64,000 bases of DNA from Pseudomonas gingeri. Its GTDB lineage: Bacteria > Pseudomonadota > Gammaproteobacteria > Pseudomonadales > Pseudomonadaceae. Both the position numbers and the translations under genes were made by a program. The stretch lies in contig NZ_JACAQA010000002.1 in the NCBI RefSeq assembly GCF_013385425.1, forward strand, positions 186,001-250,000, written 5' to 3'. A model generated the notes under the pieces. The model saw only the letters and a program-made list of their open reading frames with translations. It searched no databases and was not told the DNA's origin. Each line of letters begins with the position of its first letter. Position 1 is the stretch's first letter. Below are positions 8,214 through 16,859 of this stretch, one piece after another.

Positions 8214-8969
8214 TCATGGCACCTTGCGTTCGAAAATCGCCCCCTCGATCCCCAGCACCTCGCGATTGTCCGAATAGATCCCCACGCCCTTCTCCCACAC
8301 CGTCTTGATCGAATGGTCGGCACAGCGGATCCGGTAGTTGAGTTCGAACGCCTCCTGCCGCGACAAGGCATATTGCACCGCTCGCCAGACGTAATCGGCA
8401 TCCTGCGGATGAATCAGGCTGTTGTAGGTGAAGTCATGGTTGTCCACCAGGCGCTGGGCCGGATAGCCGGTCAGTTGCAGGCAGCCGGCACTGACAAACT
8501 CCATCGTCCAATCCCGATTGTTGCGTCCGCGATAAATCAGTCCGGGCATGCTGTCCAGCAGGCTCAAGGTGCTGCGTTGACTGGCCTGCAAGGCAATTTC
8601 CCGACGCTTGTGCGCGGTGACATCACCGACTGCCAGGCAAAAGCCGTCGGCATTGCGCTTGAGATTGACCTCGAACCAGCGCAACTCCCCCGACGGGTGC
8701 ACAAAACGCAGGCGCTGACTGAACGCGGTCTCGGGGCGGCGGCGCAACTCGTGGAGCGCCTGCCGCCATAACGGACGGTCCTCCTGATGCACGTAGTCGA
8801 TCAGCGGGCGCTGGGCCTGCGGCCGGTCCATCAAGGCAACCCAGGCGCTATTGAAGCGGGCGATCCGCGCATCGTCGCCCAGCTCCAACAGGGCCACCGG
8901 GAAGCGGTCCAGTGCCGTTTCGGCCGGCTCGTTCAACAGCGATTCCAACAGTGATCCACGCTTGTCCAT
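8214..8969 (-). CDS. PAS-domain protein without an output domain
   Basis: The 251-residue protein carries two PAS-like units (about 25-130 and 135-250). In the first, LELGDDARIARFNSAWVAL and FVHPSGELRWFEVNLKR are typical strands. In the second, DFTYNSLIHPQDADYVW and FELNYRIRCADHSIKTVWEKG form a PAS/PAC pair. There is no kinase, GGDEF or HTH module, so it should act through protein contact. It starts 2 nt after the stop of the response-regulator gene and is the last gene of the kinase/regulator operon. It is therefore probably an accessory sensor for that two-component system. Confidence 0.75.
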   Translation of the reverse strand: MDKRGSLLESLLNEPAETALDRFPVALLELGDDARIARFNSAWVALMDRPQAQRPLIDYVHQEDRPLWRQALHELRRRPETAFSQRLRFVHPSGELRWFEVNLKRNADGFCLAVGDVTAHKRREIALQASQRSTLSLLDSMPGLIYRGRNNRDWTMEFVSAGCLQLTGYPAQRLVDNHDFTYNSLIHPQDADYVWRAVQYALSRQEAFELNYRIRCADHSIKTVWEKGVGIYSDNREVLGIEGAIFERKVP

Positions 8970-8971
8970 GG

Positions 8972-9631
8972 CTAATGACGCTCCTCTGGTCGCCCGCTAC
9001 CGACGTTGTGCACCCACGCCGCCAGTTCCAGGCGTGAGTGCAGGCTCAACTTCTGCAGGAGATTCTTCACGTAGATCTTTACCGTTCCGTCGCTGATCCC
9101 CAATTCCCGGGCGATCTGCTTGTTGCTCATGCCGGCGGCAATCAGCGCCAGCGTCTGGCCTTCGCGCTCGGTCAGGCCGCCGGGGTCCGCCCGGTGTGGC
9201 GCCGGGGTGGACTCACCCTGCCCGGCCAGCAGCGAGACCAGGGTGTCGTCGAGGACAATCGCGCCCTTGTTGCAGTTGCGCATATAGGCCAGCAACGCAT
9301 CGGGCTCGGTCTCCTTGAGCACATAACCATTGGCGCCCAGGCGCAGCGCGGCGAGCAACTCGCCACGGTCCATCGACGCGGTCAGCACCACGATCTGGCA
9401 GCCGAGGCGCAACTGGCGCAACTCATCGAGTACCTGCAAACCGCTGAGGCCGGGCATGTGCAGATCCAGCAGGACCTGTTGCGGCGCCAGGCTCAACGCC
9501 AGGTTGATACCTTCCCGCCCACTGGCCGCCTGGCCCACCACTTCGAAATCCTCACTGGCGGCGAACAACTGCGCCAGCCCCTTGCGGAACAGCGGATGAT
9601 CATCGATCAACAATAAGGTCGTGCAGTCCAT
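8972..9631 (-). CDS. NarL/LuxR-family response regulator
   Basis: The start ATG 9631 has GGGGAG at 7-nt spacing and overlaps the end of the kinase gene by 32 nt, so the two are translationally coupled. The product is 219 residues. The receiver domain has the acidic pair in LLLIDDHP and the phosphorylation site D56 in VLLDLHMP. The C-terminal LuxR-type HTH is at about 150-210 (LTEREGQTLALIAAGMSNK, then IARELGISDGTVKIYV). It should bind DNA as a dimer after phosphorylation by the kinase upstream. Its targets are unknown. The divergent dimethylamine operon is the closest candidate. Confidence 0.88.
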   Translation of the reverse strand: MDCTTLLLIDDHPLFRKGLAQLFAASEDFEVVGQAASGREGINLALSLAPQQVLLDLHMPGLSGLQVLDELRQLRLGCQIVVLTASMDRGELLAALRLGANGYVLKETEPDALLAYMRNCNKGAIVLDDTLVSLLAGQGESTPAPHRADPGGLTEREGQTLALIAAGMSNKQIARELGISDGTVKIYVKNLLQKLSLHSRLELAAWVHNVGSGRPEERH

Positions 9632-10745
9632 TGAAACTCCCCTGGGGATCGTCTGGGTGGCGGGAAAGGCCAAGGTGCACGCGCACACCGTGGGGCCGGA
9701 TCGGTTCGATGGAGAGTCGCGCGCCGATGCTGCTGGCCCGCTCACGAATGATTTCCAGGCCGAAATGGTTGTCTTCGCCACAGGCCTGGCTCAGCCCGAT
9801 GCCGTCATCCTCCACCGCGACCGAGACCTCGCCCTCCTGGGTCTGGCGCAGTTCGATGCGCACGTGCCGCGCATGGGAATGGCGCACCGCGTTGGCCAGG
9901 GCCTCGCGGATGATCTGCAGGATCTGCAATTCGGTTTCCGGGTTCAGGGCATCGTCGGCCAGGCGGTTGTCCAGCTCGAAGACAATGATGCAACGCCGGG
10001 AAAACTCCGCCACCGAGTCCGCCAGGGCCTGGCGCAGCGAACGCCCGTCCATGGTCAGGCGGGCACTGGTGATCAGCTCGCGGACCTGGCGCTGCAACTG
10101 GCTCAGGCCGCTGCGCAGCTCCCCCAGCGACGCATCCGCCTGGGCCGGCTCGCCCATGCGCGACTGCATCAGCCGCGCCTGGAATGACAGATAGCCCAGC
10201 TGCTGGGCCACCGAGTCATGGAGCTCCCGGGCCAGGGCGCCGTGCTGGGAAGTGGCGTGTTTGCGCTGCTGCTCGCGCTTGTGCCGCAGCAGTTGCACCG
10301 TGACCCCGACCGCCCGCGCCGCCTCCTCCAGCAACTGGCGCAAGGTCCGGCCGACCGGGCCCGGTGCATCGAGCAACAACAGGCCGCGCTGCGCGCTACC
10401 CACTTCAGGCAAGGCACAGAGCAGGCGGTGCGTACCGTGCCGGCGACACGCCGTGCAGGGCTGCGGCAACTCGCTCACCACACCGCCGCGCCAGGGGCAG
10501 TTGGCTTCGCCGTGGCACAGGCTGGTCAATTGTTTACGGGCCGGGCCCAGGTCCTCGTCACCGAGTATCAGGTTCAGGCGGTAACCGGGCAGCAGTGCTT
10601 CGAAACGGTCCAGCAGCCGTGGCCAGGCACCGTCAGCGTGCATCAGGCACAGCGGCAACTCGGCCAGCAGCCCGCGCACCTGGCGGACTTGCCCGGGGCT
10701 CACGCGCTGAAACCAGCGGCCCCACCACTGCGGTCGTGTTCGCAC
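9600..10745 (-). CDS. soluble NarX-type histidine kinase with a cysteine cluster
   Basis: I place the start at GTG 10745, with GGGGAG at 9-nt spacing. The frame stays open up to an ATG at 10925, but that would overlap the start codon of the divergent gene and occupy its promoter. The product is 381 residues with no membrane segment. The HisKA_3 box has the phospho-accepting H176 (ARELHDSVAQQL), followed by an HATPase domain (ALANAVRHSHARHV, EDDGIGL). The N-terminal region has C77, C83, C97 and C100, with C110 nearby. This spacing could bind zinc or an Fe-S cluster, as oxygen-sensing NreB does, but that is inference. It pairs with the regulator it overlaps. Confidence 0.8.
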   Translation of the reverse strand: MRTRPQWWGRWFQRVSPGQVRQVRGLLAELPLCLMHADGAWPRLLDRFEALLPGYRLNLILGDEDLGPARKQLTSLCHGEANCPWRGGVVSELPQPCTACRRHGTHRLLCALPEVGSAQRGLLLLDAPGPVGRTLRQLLEEAARAVGVTVQLLRHKREQQRKHATSQHGALARELHDSVAQQLGYLSFQARLMQSRMGEPAQADASLGELRSGLSQLQRQVRELITSARLTMDGRSLRQALADSVAEFSRRCIIVFELDNRLADDALNPETELQILQIIREALANAVRHSHARHVRIELRQTQEGEVSVAVEDDGIGLSQACGEDNHFGLEIIRERASSIGARLSIEPIRPHGVRVHLGLSRHPDDPQGSFNGLHDLIVDR

Positions 10746-10862
10746 TGTCGATGACTCCCCGTCCGGTTGCTCCGCCCTGACCACTGCTGAGCAACTTCCA
10801 TGCCCCGCCGCCCAATAACGACGGGCTATCTCCAAAGAGGTACTGCTTTTTCCAGATTGAGT

Positions 10863-10892
10863 GGAAATTCCTTCTGGGAAACTATCTTCCCC
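10863..10892. promoter_or_regulatory. GGGAA/TTCCC operator cluster before the dmm operon
   Basis: Three alternating half-sites lie here: GGAAATTCC (10863-10871), TTCCTTCTGGGAA (10868-10880) and GGGAA-N6-TTCCC (10876-10891). The middle 13-mer matches 28327-28339 at 12 of 13 positions. They lie 32-61 nt before the start of dmmA. They are probably bound by the XRE-cupin regulator encoded at 28429 (inference). Confidence 0.5.
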
Positions 10893-10923
10893 AGCAAGAA
10901 ACAAGTCAGCCAGGAAATTCACC

Positions 10924-11436
10924 ATGATGGATAGACCCAGCGCCGTCCCCGACCGGCTTCACAGCCTCCCCGTCTACCGGGAACCGATGCCCCGCGAGGC
11001 GACACGCCGGCACATCGTCGTCATGCAGTCGACGGCAGCCGGCGCGGCCTTTGTCGAAGGGCTCGACCAGCCGTTGCTGCTGAACGCCCAGGGCCGGGAT
11101 TTCCCCGCGCATCTCACCGGCGTGCTGGCGGATGCCAGCGTCGGCTGTCACCTGTACATCCTCGGCGACGAAGCCTTTATCTGGCTGGTCCATGGCCAGG
11201 CCCGCAACGCCGGGCTGCACGACGACGAAATCGACATGATCCTCTCGGCCCCCGGCAGCCGCCGGATCTATTGCGTGCATTGCGGGCTGACCCAGGCCGC
11301 CGGCGCGGCGGACCGTTTCAACTGCATCGGTTGCCAGGTACGACTGGGCGTCCGTGCGCACTTTTCCAGACGCCTGGGGGCCTACCTCGGGGTCTGCGAC
11401 GACACCGACCGCCCCTATGCTGGAGCCCACCCATGA
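10924..11436 (+). CDS. dmmA: dimethylamine monooxygenase DmmA-family small subunit
   Basis: The start ATG 10924 (AGGAA at 8 nt) gives 170 residues. A zinc-ribbon-like C-terminus has two CxxC pairs, C117/C120 (CVHCG) and C134/C137 (CIGC). This small protein accompanies the reductase and DUF3445 heme subunit in dimethylamine demethylase operons, where it is annotated as a DmmA-family subunit. It probably helps assembly or electron transfer between reductase and heme protein. The gene overlaps the next by 4 nt (ATGA), which implies coupled, equimolar synthesis. Subunit naming differs between publications, so the symbol is tentative. Confidence 0.7.
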   Translation: MMDRPSAVPDRLHSLPVYREPMPREATRRHIVVMQSTAAGAAFVEGLDQPLLLNAQGRDFPAHLTGVLADASVGCHLYILGDEAFIWLVHGQARNAGLHDDEIDMILSAPGSRRIYCVHCGLTQAAGAADRFNCIGCQVRLGVRAHFSRRLGAYLGVCDDTDRPYAGAHP

Positions 11437-12368
11437 GCACGCCGCTACAGGTCCGGGTCAGCGCGGCGCGCCTGCTCACGCCCCTGGTCCGCGAATTCAC
11501 CCTGGTGCCTTGCGCGGGAACCTTGCCGGGTTTCTCTTCGGGCAGCCATGTGCAGGTCCATCTGCCGCTGGGGGAACACACCTTGCGCAACGCCTACTCG
11601 CTGACCGGCGACCCGGCCGACCACCGTCACTACCGTATCGCCGTGCGCCTGCAAGAGACATCGCGAGGCGGCTCGCGCTACCTGCACCAACAGGTCGAAG
11701 TCGGCGACACCCTGATCCTCTCGCCGCCAGCCAATCTGTTTGCCCCGCACTCGACCGCGCGACTACACATCCTGATTGCCGGCGGCATCGGCATCACCCC
11801 GTTCATGGCCTATCTCGACGCCCTGCAACGGCGGCGGGCGGATGTCGAGTTGCACTACCTCTACCGGCCGGGCCTGACCGATGCCTATCTCGACGAGTTG
11901 CAGGAACGCCTGGGGCCGCGCCTGCATCGTTACGCCACCGGTACGCCGTGTGACCTGTCGACGATCCTGCGCGACCGGCCCCTGGGCAGCCATGTCTACA
12001 CCTGCGGTCCGCAGCGCCTGCTCGATGCGGTACGGGAAACCGCGAACCGCCTCGGTTGGCCCGCCAGCCGCGTGCACTGGGAAGCCTTCAGCGCCGCGCA
12101 GCCCGGCCGGCCCTTCGAACTGGAACTGGCCCGCAGCGGCCGCCGCCTTCAGGTCAGCGCCGGACAGAGCCTGCTCGAAGCCCTGGAAAGCGCCGGCATC
12201 GCGCCACCCAGCCTGTGTCGTGGCGGGGTCTGCGGCCAGTGCATGACCCGCCATCTACACGGCGAAATCGAACACCGCGACAGCTTCCTGAGCCGTGCCG
12301 AACAGGCCGAGTTCCTTATGCCCTGTGTCTCGCGCGGTTGCGGCCCGCGGGTTTTGCTAGATCTCTAG
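11433..12368 (+). CDS. PDR/VanB-type reductase of dimethylamine demethylase
   Basis: The 311-residue protein has the phthalate-dioxygenase-reductase order. A flavin-binding barrel comes first (LRNAYSLTGDP near residue 50). An NAD-binding domain follows (HILIAGGIGITPFMAYL at about 110-126, YTCGPQRLLDAV near 190). A C-terminal plant-type [2Fe-2S] ferredoxin has CRGGVCGQC plus a distal cysteine (LMPCVSRG). It should carry electrons from NAD(P)H through flavin and the Fe-S cluster to the heme subunit encoded next. It overlaps dmmA by 4 nt. The Shine-Dalgarno of the next gene overlaps its stop codon. Confidence 0.88.
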   Translation: MSTPLQVRVSAARLLTPLVREFTLVPCAGTLPGFSSGSHVQVHLPLGEHTLRNAYSLTGDPADHRHYRIAVRLQETSRGGSRYLHQQVEVGDTLILSPPANLFAPHSTARLHILIAGGIGITPFMAYLDALQRRRADVELHYLYRPGLTDAYLDELQERLGPRLHRYATGTPCDLSTILRDRPLGSHVYTCGPQRLLDAVRETANRLGWPASRVHWEAFSAAQPGRPFELELARSGRRLQVSAGQSLLEALESAGIAPPSLCRGGVCGQCMTRHLHGEIEHRDSFLSRAEQAEFLMPCVSRGCGPRVLLDL

Positions 12369-12377
12369 GAGTCGACC

Positions 12378-13394
12378 ATGTCCGTTCAATTCAGCCCACT
12401 CCAGACCTACCGGGAGCCCTTCAACTTTCGCAACAGCCCCAAGGCCATCCAGCGTTTTCCGTTCCCCTTCAGCGAGGACAGTTACCTCTATTCGGTGAAT
12501 ATCGAACCGGCGAACTCGAAGGATCCCGGCTCGATCTACGAGCACTGGTTCGATATCGACGAGCACTACCGCTCGGAAATGGCCGAACGCGCCCGGGTCC
12601 TGGACCAGGACCCACGCCGCTACCTGGTAATGCCGCATATGCAGGAAGCCGCCTGGGACGCCCTGGAAATGCTGATGGAAAAGCTCGCCGCCGATTATCC
12701 GCAGTGGTTCGAACTCGACTGCGACGGCTTGAACTGGCACTGGCGCAACAAGGCCCTGGCTATCGACCAGCGCTTTATCTTCGGCGACGCCACGACCTTG
12801 CCGTGCGAGCCGCTGGAGTTCATCACCCGCCAGGTCCAGGGCGATTTCGCCCTGCTCGACCAGCGCGACGGCGACCTGTTCATGGACGCCGGCATGGTCA
12901 CCAGCCCGGCGGACTGGTCGCTGGCCTTCGATGCCGGCATGAGCTTCAAGCAATGGCATTCGCCGGTGCCCATGGCCCACCAGATGGGCATCTTCGAGCG
13001 GGCCCTGAAATACCTGCTCAATGTCCCGGTGGGCCAGCCGGTGCGGCGCCTGAACTGGACGCTGACGATCAATCCGCGCCTGGACTCCTCGCCGGAAACC
13101 TTCCACGAATGGGGCGCCGACCGCGGCAGTGTCACCGCCGAAAACGCCGGTCGCCTGGTGCACCTGCGGGTCGAACTGCAACTGATGGCGCGCCTGCCCC
13201 GCAGCAACGGCCTGATGTTCAGCATCCGCACCTACCTGATCAGCCTCGACGAACTGGTCAGCCAGCCCGGCTGGGGCTGCCGCCTGCACCGCGTGCTGCG
13301 CGACCTGCCGGAGCCGATCGCCGACTACAAGGGCATGACCCGCTACCGAGAGACCCTGGTCAAGTGGCTGAGCCGCTTCGACCCCGACGCCTGA
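12378..13394 (+). CDS. heme-dependent oxidative N-demethylase catalytic subunit (DUF3445)
   Basis: The 338-residue protein belongs to the DUF3445/HODM alpha-subunit family. Recognisable segments are ENAGRLVHLRVELQLMARLP near residue 260 and the C-terminal KGMTRYRETLVKWLSRFDPDA. In Pseudomonas mendocina and marine bacteria this heme protein, fed by a PDR-type reductase, removes a methyl group from dimethylamine with O2 and reducing power, giving methylamine and formaldehyde. It sits between the reductase and a GcvT-like folate protein that could trap the formaldehyde. AGGAG lies 6 nt before ATG 12378. Family-based call; I did not identify the heme ligand. Confidence 0.82.
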   Translation: MSVQFSPLQTYREPFNFRNSPKAIQRFPFPFSEDSYLYSVNIEPANSKDPGSIYEHWFDIDEHYRSEMAERARVLDQDPRRYLVMPHMQEAAWDALEMLMEKLAADYPQWFELDCDGLNWHWRNKALAIDQRFIFGDATTLPCEPLEFITRQVQGDFALLDQRDGDLFMDAGMVTSPADWSLAFDAGMSFKQWHSPVPMAHQMGIFERALKYLLNVPVGQPVRRLNWTLTINPRLDSSPETFHEWGADRGSVTAENAGRLVHLRVELQLMARLPRSNGLMFSIRTYLISLDELVSQPGWGCRLHRVLRDLPEPIADYKGMTRYRETLVKWLSRFDPDA

Positions 13395-13430
13395 CCCCTT
13401 ACCCAATTTTTGACCGACAAGGACCTGCAT

Positions 13431-14561
13431 ATGGCTCATTCATGGCGCATTTCCGCACTCGCCGAGCGCCACCGCGCACTCGGCTCGAACCTGGAAGACT
13501 GGAACGGCATGGGCACCGCCTGGACCTACGCCAGCGACCTCGCCGATCACCACGAGGCAATCCGCACCCGGGCCGGACTGATGGACGTGTCCGGGCTGAA
13601 AAAAGTCCATTACGTCGGCCCCCACGCCGAGAGCCTGCTGCAATGGGCAACCACCCGGGACATCAGCAAGCTGTATCCGGGCAAATCGGTGTACGCCTCG
13701 ATGCTCGACGAGGAAGGCAAGTTCGTCGACGACTGCATCGTCTACCGCACCGGCCCCAACGCCTTCATGGTGGTCCATGGTGCCGGCAGCGGCCATGAAA
13801 TGCTGGTGCGTTCGGCCCAGGGCCGGCAGGTCGCGGTGCTGTTCGACGACGATCTCCACGACCTGTCGCTGCAAGGCCCGCTGGCGGTGGATTTTCTTGC
13901 CGAGCACGTGCCCGGCATTCGCCAGTTGCCCTACTTCCACCACCTGCAGACCCGGCTGTTCGAGCGCCCGGTGATGATCTCGCGCACCGGCTATACCGGC
14001 GAGCGCGGCTACGAGATCTTCTGCAAGGCCGCCGATGCGCCCTTGCTCTGGGACCAGATCCTGGAACAGGGCGCGGGCCTGGGCATCATTCCCTGCGCCT
14101 TTACCGCCCTGGACTGGTTGCGGGTGGAAAGTTCGCTGATGTTCTTCCCCTACGACAACTCGCAGATGTACCCCTTCGCCGACGAGAAGCCCGGCGACAC
14201 CCTCTGGGAAATGGGCCTGGAGTTCACCGTCTCGCCGGAAAAACGCGACTTCCGCGGCGCCGAGGAACACCGCCGCCTGCAGGGCCGCGAGCGCTTCAAG
14301 ATCACTGGCCTGCTGCTGGACGGCGTCCGTGCCGCCGAGGCCGGCGACACCCTCTGGCAAGGCGGCCAACAGGTCGGCGTGGTCACCTGCGGCATGTATT
14401 CGCGCTTGAGCAAACGCTCCATGGCCATCGCCCGCATGAACGTCGCCTGCTCCGTGCCCGGTATCGCCCTGCAAGTGCGCGGCAGCCTGGAAACCGGCGC
14501 CGTCAGCCACGCGCTGCCCTTCGACGATCCGCAGAAAACCAAACGCACCGCCAAGGGCTGA
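13431..14561 (+). CDS. GcvT-like aminomethyltransferase of the dimethylamine operon
   Basis: The start ATG 13431 (AAGGA at 7 nt) gives 376 residues. It is a full GcvT-fold folate protein: GLMDVSGLKKVHYVGPHAE near residue 45, ISRTGYTGERGYEIF near 185, and a C-terminal barrel with KITGLLLDG. GcvT-type domains bind tetrahydrofolate and accept the methylene unit. Here it probably converts the formaldehyde released by the heme demethylase to 5,10-methylene-THF, keeping it from going free. No glycine-cleavage P, H or L genes are nearby, which supports a role in amine demethylation. Confidence 0.8.
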   Translation: MAHSWRISALAERHRALGSNLEDWNGMGTAWTYASDLADHHEAIRTRAGLMDVSGLKKVHYVGPHAESLLQWATTRDISKLYPGKSVYASMLDEEGKFVDDCIVYRTGPNAFMVVHGAGSGHEMLVRSAQGRQVAVLFDDDLHDLSLQGPLAVDFLAEHVPGIRQLPYFHHLQTRLFERPVMISRTGYTGERGYEIFCKAADAPLLWDQILEQGAGLGIIPCAFTALDWLRVESSLMFFPYDNSQMYPFADEKPGDTLWEMGLEFTVSPEKRDFRGAEEHRRLQGRERFKITGLLLDGVRAAEAGDTLWQGGQQVGVVTCGMYSRLSKRSMAIARMNVACSVPGIALQVRGSLETGAVSHALPFDDPQKTKRTAKG

Positions 14562-14579
14562 GCCACCCCGGGAGTTTCC

Positions 14580-15446
14580 ATGGACCATCCAGAGCCACAC
14601 TACATTCTCAAGATCACCTGCCCGGCCACCTCCGGCATCGTCGCGGCGGTCACCTCCTGCCTGGCCGGGCAGAACTGCTACATCAGCGAGCTGGCGCAGT
14701 TCGACGATGAGTTCACCGGGCGTTTCTTCATGCGCGCGGTGTTCCGCTTCAACAAAGGTTCGAGCGCCGACGTCGGCGCACTGCGCGAAGGCCTCGGTGG
14801 CCTGGCCGGCGGCTTCGACATGCAGTGGGAGCTGTTCAGCGGCGCCGAACCGACGCGAGTGCTGCTGATGGTCAGCAAGTTCGACCATTGCCTGACCGAC
14901 CTGCTCTATCGCCACCGCAAGGGCGAGATGGACATGACCATCACCGCCGTGGTCTCCAACCACCTGGACCTGCGGCCGATGGCCGAGCGCGAGGGCATCC
15001 GCTTCATCTACCTGCCGATCACCAAGGACACCAAGGCCGGGCAGGAAGCCGAGCTGCTGCGCATCGTCGAGGAAACCCGCACCGACCTGGTGGTGCTTGC
15101 CCGCTACATGCAGATCCTCTCCGACGACCTGTGCCGCAAGCTGTCAGGCCGGGCGATCAATATCCACCACTCGTTCCTGCCGGGGTTCAAGGGTGCCAAG
15201 CCCTATCACCAGGCCTACGACCGTGGCGTGAAGCTGATCGGCGCCACCGCCCACTACGTCACCAGCGACCTGGACGAGGGCCCGATCATCGAGCAGGAAA
15301 TCCAGCGGGTCGACCACACCCACCGGCCCGATTCCCTGGTCGCCATCGGCCGCGACACCGAAACCGTCGCGCTTTCCAAGGCCCTGAAATATCACCTGGA
15401 ACACCGGGTCTTCATCAACCAGGACAAGACAGTGATCTTTCGCTGA
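14580..15446 (+). CDS. purU: formyltetrahydrofolate deformylase (copy 1)
   Basis: The 288-residue protein has an N-terminal ACT domain (residues 5-90, YILKITCPATSGIVAAV). A formyltransferase-fold hydrolase domain follows, with LLMVSKFDHCLTDLLYR, VVSNHLDL, ARYMQILSDDL, the catalytic INIHHSFLPGFKGAKPYHQA and TSDLDEGPIIEQ. It hydrolyses 10-formyl-THF to formate and THF. In methylamine catabolism PurU with FolD oxidises methylene-THF and recycles THF. A very similar second copy lies at 29265-30131 in the other half of the locus. GGGAG precedes ATG 14580. Confidence 0.93.
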   Translation: MDHPEPHYILKITCPATSGIVAAVTSCLAGQNCYISELAQFDDEFTGRFFMRAVFRFNKGSSADVGALREGLGGLAGGFDMQWELFSGAEPTRVLLMVSKFDHCLTDLLYRHRKGEMDMTITAVVSNHLDLRPMAEREGIRFIYLPITKDTKAGQEAELLRIVEETRTDLVVLARYMQILSDDLCRKLSGRAINIHHSFLPGFKGAKPYHQAYDRGVKLIGATAHYVTSDLDEGPIIEQEIQRVDHTHRPDSLVAIGRDTETVALSKALKYHLEHRVFINQDKTVIFR

Positions 15447-15476
15447 GCGCCGACCCCATCATTAAGAGGCACGATC

Positions 15477-16844
15477 ATGACTTTACGCGTGGCAATCATC
15501 GGCGCCGGCCCTTGCGGCATGGCGCAACTGCGAGCCTTCCAGTCGGCCCGTGACAAAGGCGCCGAGATCCCGGAACTGGTCTGCTACGAAAAGCAGAGCG
15601 ACTGGGGCGGCATGTGGAACTACACCTGGCGCACCGGCCTGGACGAAAACGGTGAGCCGGTGCACGGCAGCATGTACCGCTACCTGTGGTCGAACGGCCC
15701 CAAGGAGTGCCTGGAGTTTGCCGACTACACCTTCGAAGAGCATTTCGGCCGACCCATCGGTTCCTACCCGCCGCGGGAAGTGCTCTGGGACTACATCAAG
15801 GGCCGCGTGGAAAAAGCCGGGGTGCGCCAGTACATTCGCTTCAACAATGTGGTGCGCCAGGTCAGCTTCGACGCCGACAGCGGCCGCTTCACTGTCCAGG
15901 CCCATGACTACAACCAGGATCTTCAGACCGAGGAAAGCTTCGACTACGTGATCAATGCCTGCGGCCACTTCTCCACGCCCAAGGTCCCGTACTTCGAGGG
16001 TTTCGAGCAGTTCGCCGGACGCATCCTGCACGCCCATGACTTTCGCGAGGCCCTGGAATTCAAGGGCAAGGACCTGCTGATCGTCGGCAGCAGCTATTCG
16101 GCCGAGGACATCGGCTCCCAGTGCTACAAATACGGCGCCCGGAGCATCACCAGTTGCTACCGCAGCGCACCGATGGGCTACCAATGGCCCGCCAACTGGG
16201 AGGAAAAACCGCTGCTGCAACGCCTGGAAAACAACCGCGCCTATTTTGCCGACGGCAGCAGCAAGCACATCGACGCGGTGATCCTCTGCACCGGCTACAA
16301 GCATCACTTCCCGTTCCTGCCGGACGAACTCTGCCTCAAGACCGACAATCGCCTGTGGCCGATGAACCTGTACAAGGGCGTGTTCTGGGAGCCCAACCCA
16401 CGGATGATCTACCTCGGCATGCAGGACCAGTGGTACTCCTTCAACATGTTCGACGCCCAGGCCTGGTATGCCCGCGACGTCATCCTCGGGCGCATCGCCT
16501 TGCCGTCTCACGCCGAGATGGTCGCCGACAGCCGGCAATGGCACGCACGCGAGCAGACCCTGGAAACCAACCAGCAGATGTTCGAGTACCAGGGCGCCTA
16601 TATCCAGCAACTGGTGGACGCCACCGACTACCCCGATTTCGACATCGCCGCGGTCAACGACACCTTCCTGCACTGGAAGCACGACAAGGCCGAAAACATC
16701 ATGGGTTATCGCGACAAGTCCTACCGTTCGCTGATGACCGGCACCCAGTCGCCGCCCCATCACACACCCTGGCTGCACGCGCTGGACGACTCCATGGCCG
16801 CCTACCTCGGCGAACCGTCCACCTCGATCCAGTCGGTTGGCTGA
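15477..16844 (+). CDS. tmm: trimethylamine monooxygenase (flavin-containing monooxygenase)
   Basis: The 455-residue protein has the bacterial FMO layout. The FAD motif GAGPCG is at residues 9-14, then a long [12 protein letters not shown] segment, the FMO fingerprint [11 protein letters not shown] near residue 180, the NADP-site GSSYSAED near 200 and [12 protein letters not shown] near 270. Length and these segments match bacterial Tmm, which oxidises trimethylamine to trimethylamine N-oxide with NADPH and O2 and can oxidise related sulfides. The neighbour downstream is the TMAO demethylase, the next step. No separate promoter is evident in the 30-nt gap after purU. Confidence 0.85.
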   Translation: MTLRVAIIGAGPCGMAQLRAFQSARDKGAEIPELVCYEKQSDWGGMWNYTWRTGLDENGEPVHGSMYRYLWSNGPKECLEFADYTFEEHFGRPIGSYPPREVLWDYIKGRVEKAGVRQYIRFNNVVRQVSFDADSGRFTVQAHDYNQDLQTEESFDYVINACGHFSTPKVPYFEGFEQFAGRILHAHDFREALEFKGKDLLIVGSSYSAEDIGSQCYKYGARSITSCYRSAPMGYQWPANWEEKPLLQRLENNRAYFADGSSKHIDAVILCTGYKHHFPFLPDELCLKTDNRLWPMNLYKGVFWEPNPRMIYLGMQDQWYSFNMFDAQAWYARDVILGRIALPSHAEMVADSRQWHAREQTLETNQQMFEYQGAYIQQLVDATDYPDFDIAAVNDTFLHWKHDKAENIMGYRDKSYRSLMTGTQSPPHHTPWLHALDDSMAAYLGEPSTSIQSVG

Positions 16845-16859
16845 CAGGGGAGTCGCAGC

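Noticed and set aside
6443-8401. Long minus-strand open frame over the flavin reductase and luciferase-like genes
   Set aside because: It is histidine/arginine/glutamine-rich and non-protein-like. The plus-strand products are well-recognised families and their starts have Shine-Dalgarno sites.
12056-13798. Long alternative plus frame across the demethylase operon
   Set aside because: Proline/arginine-rich shadow that overlaps three genes with clear domains and coupled starts.
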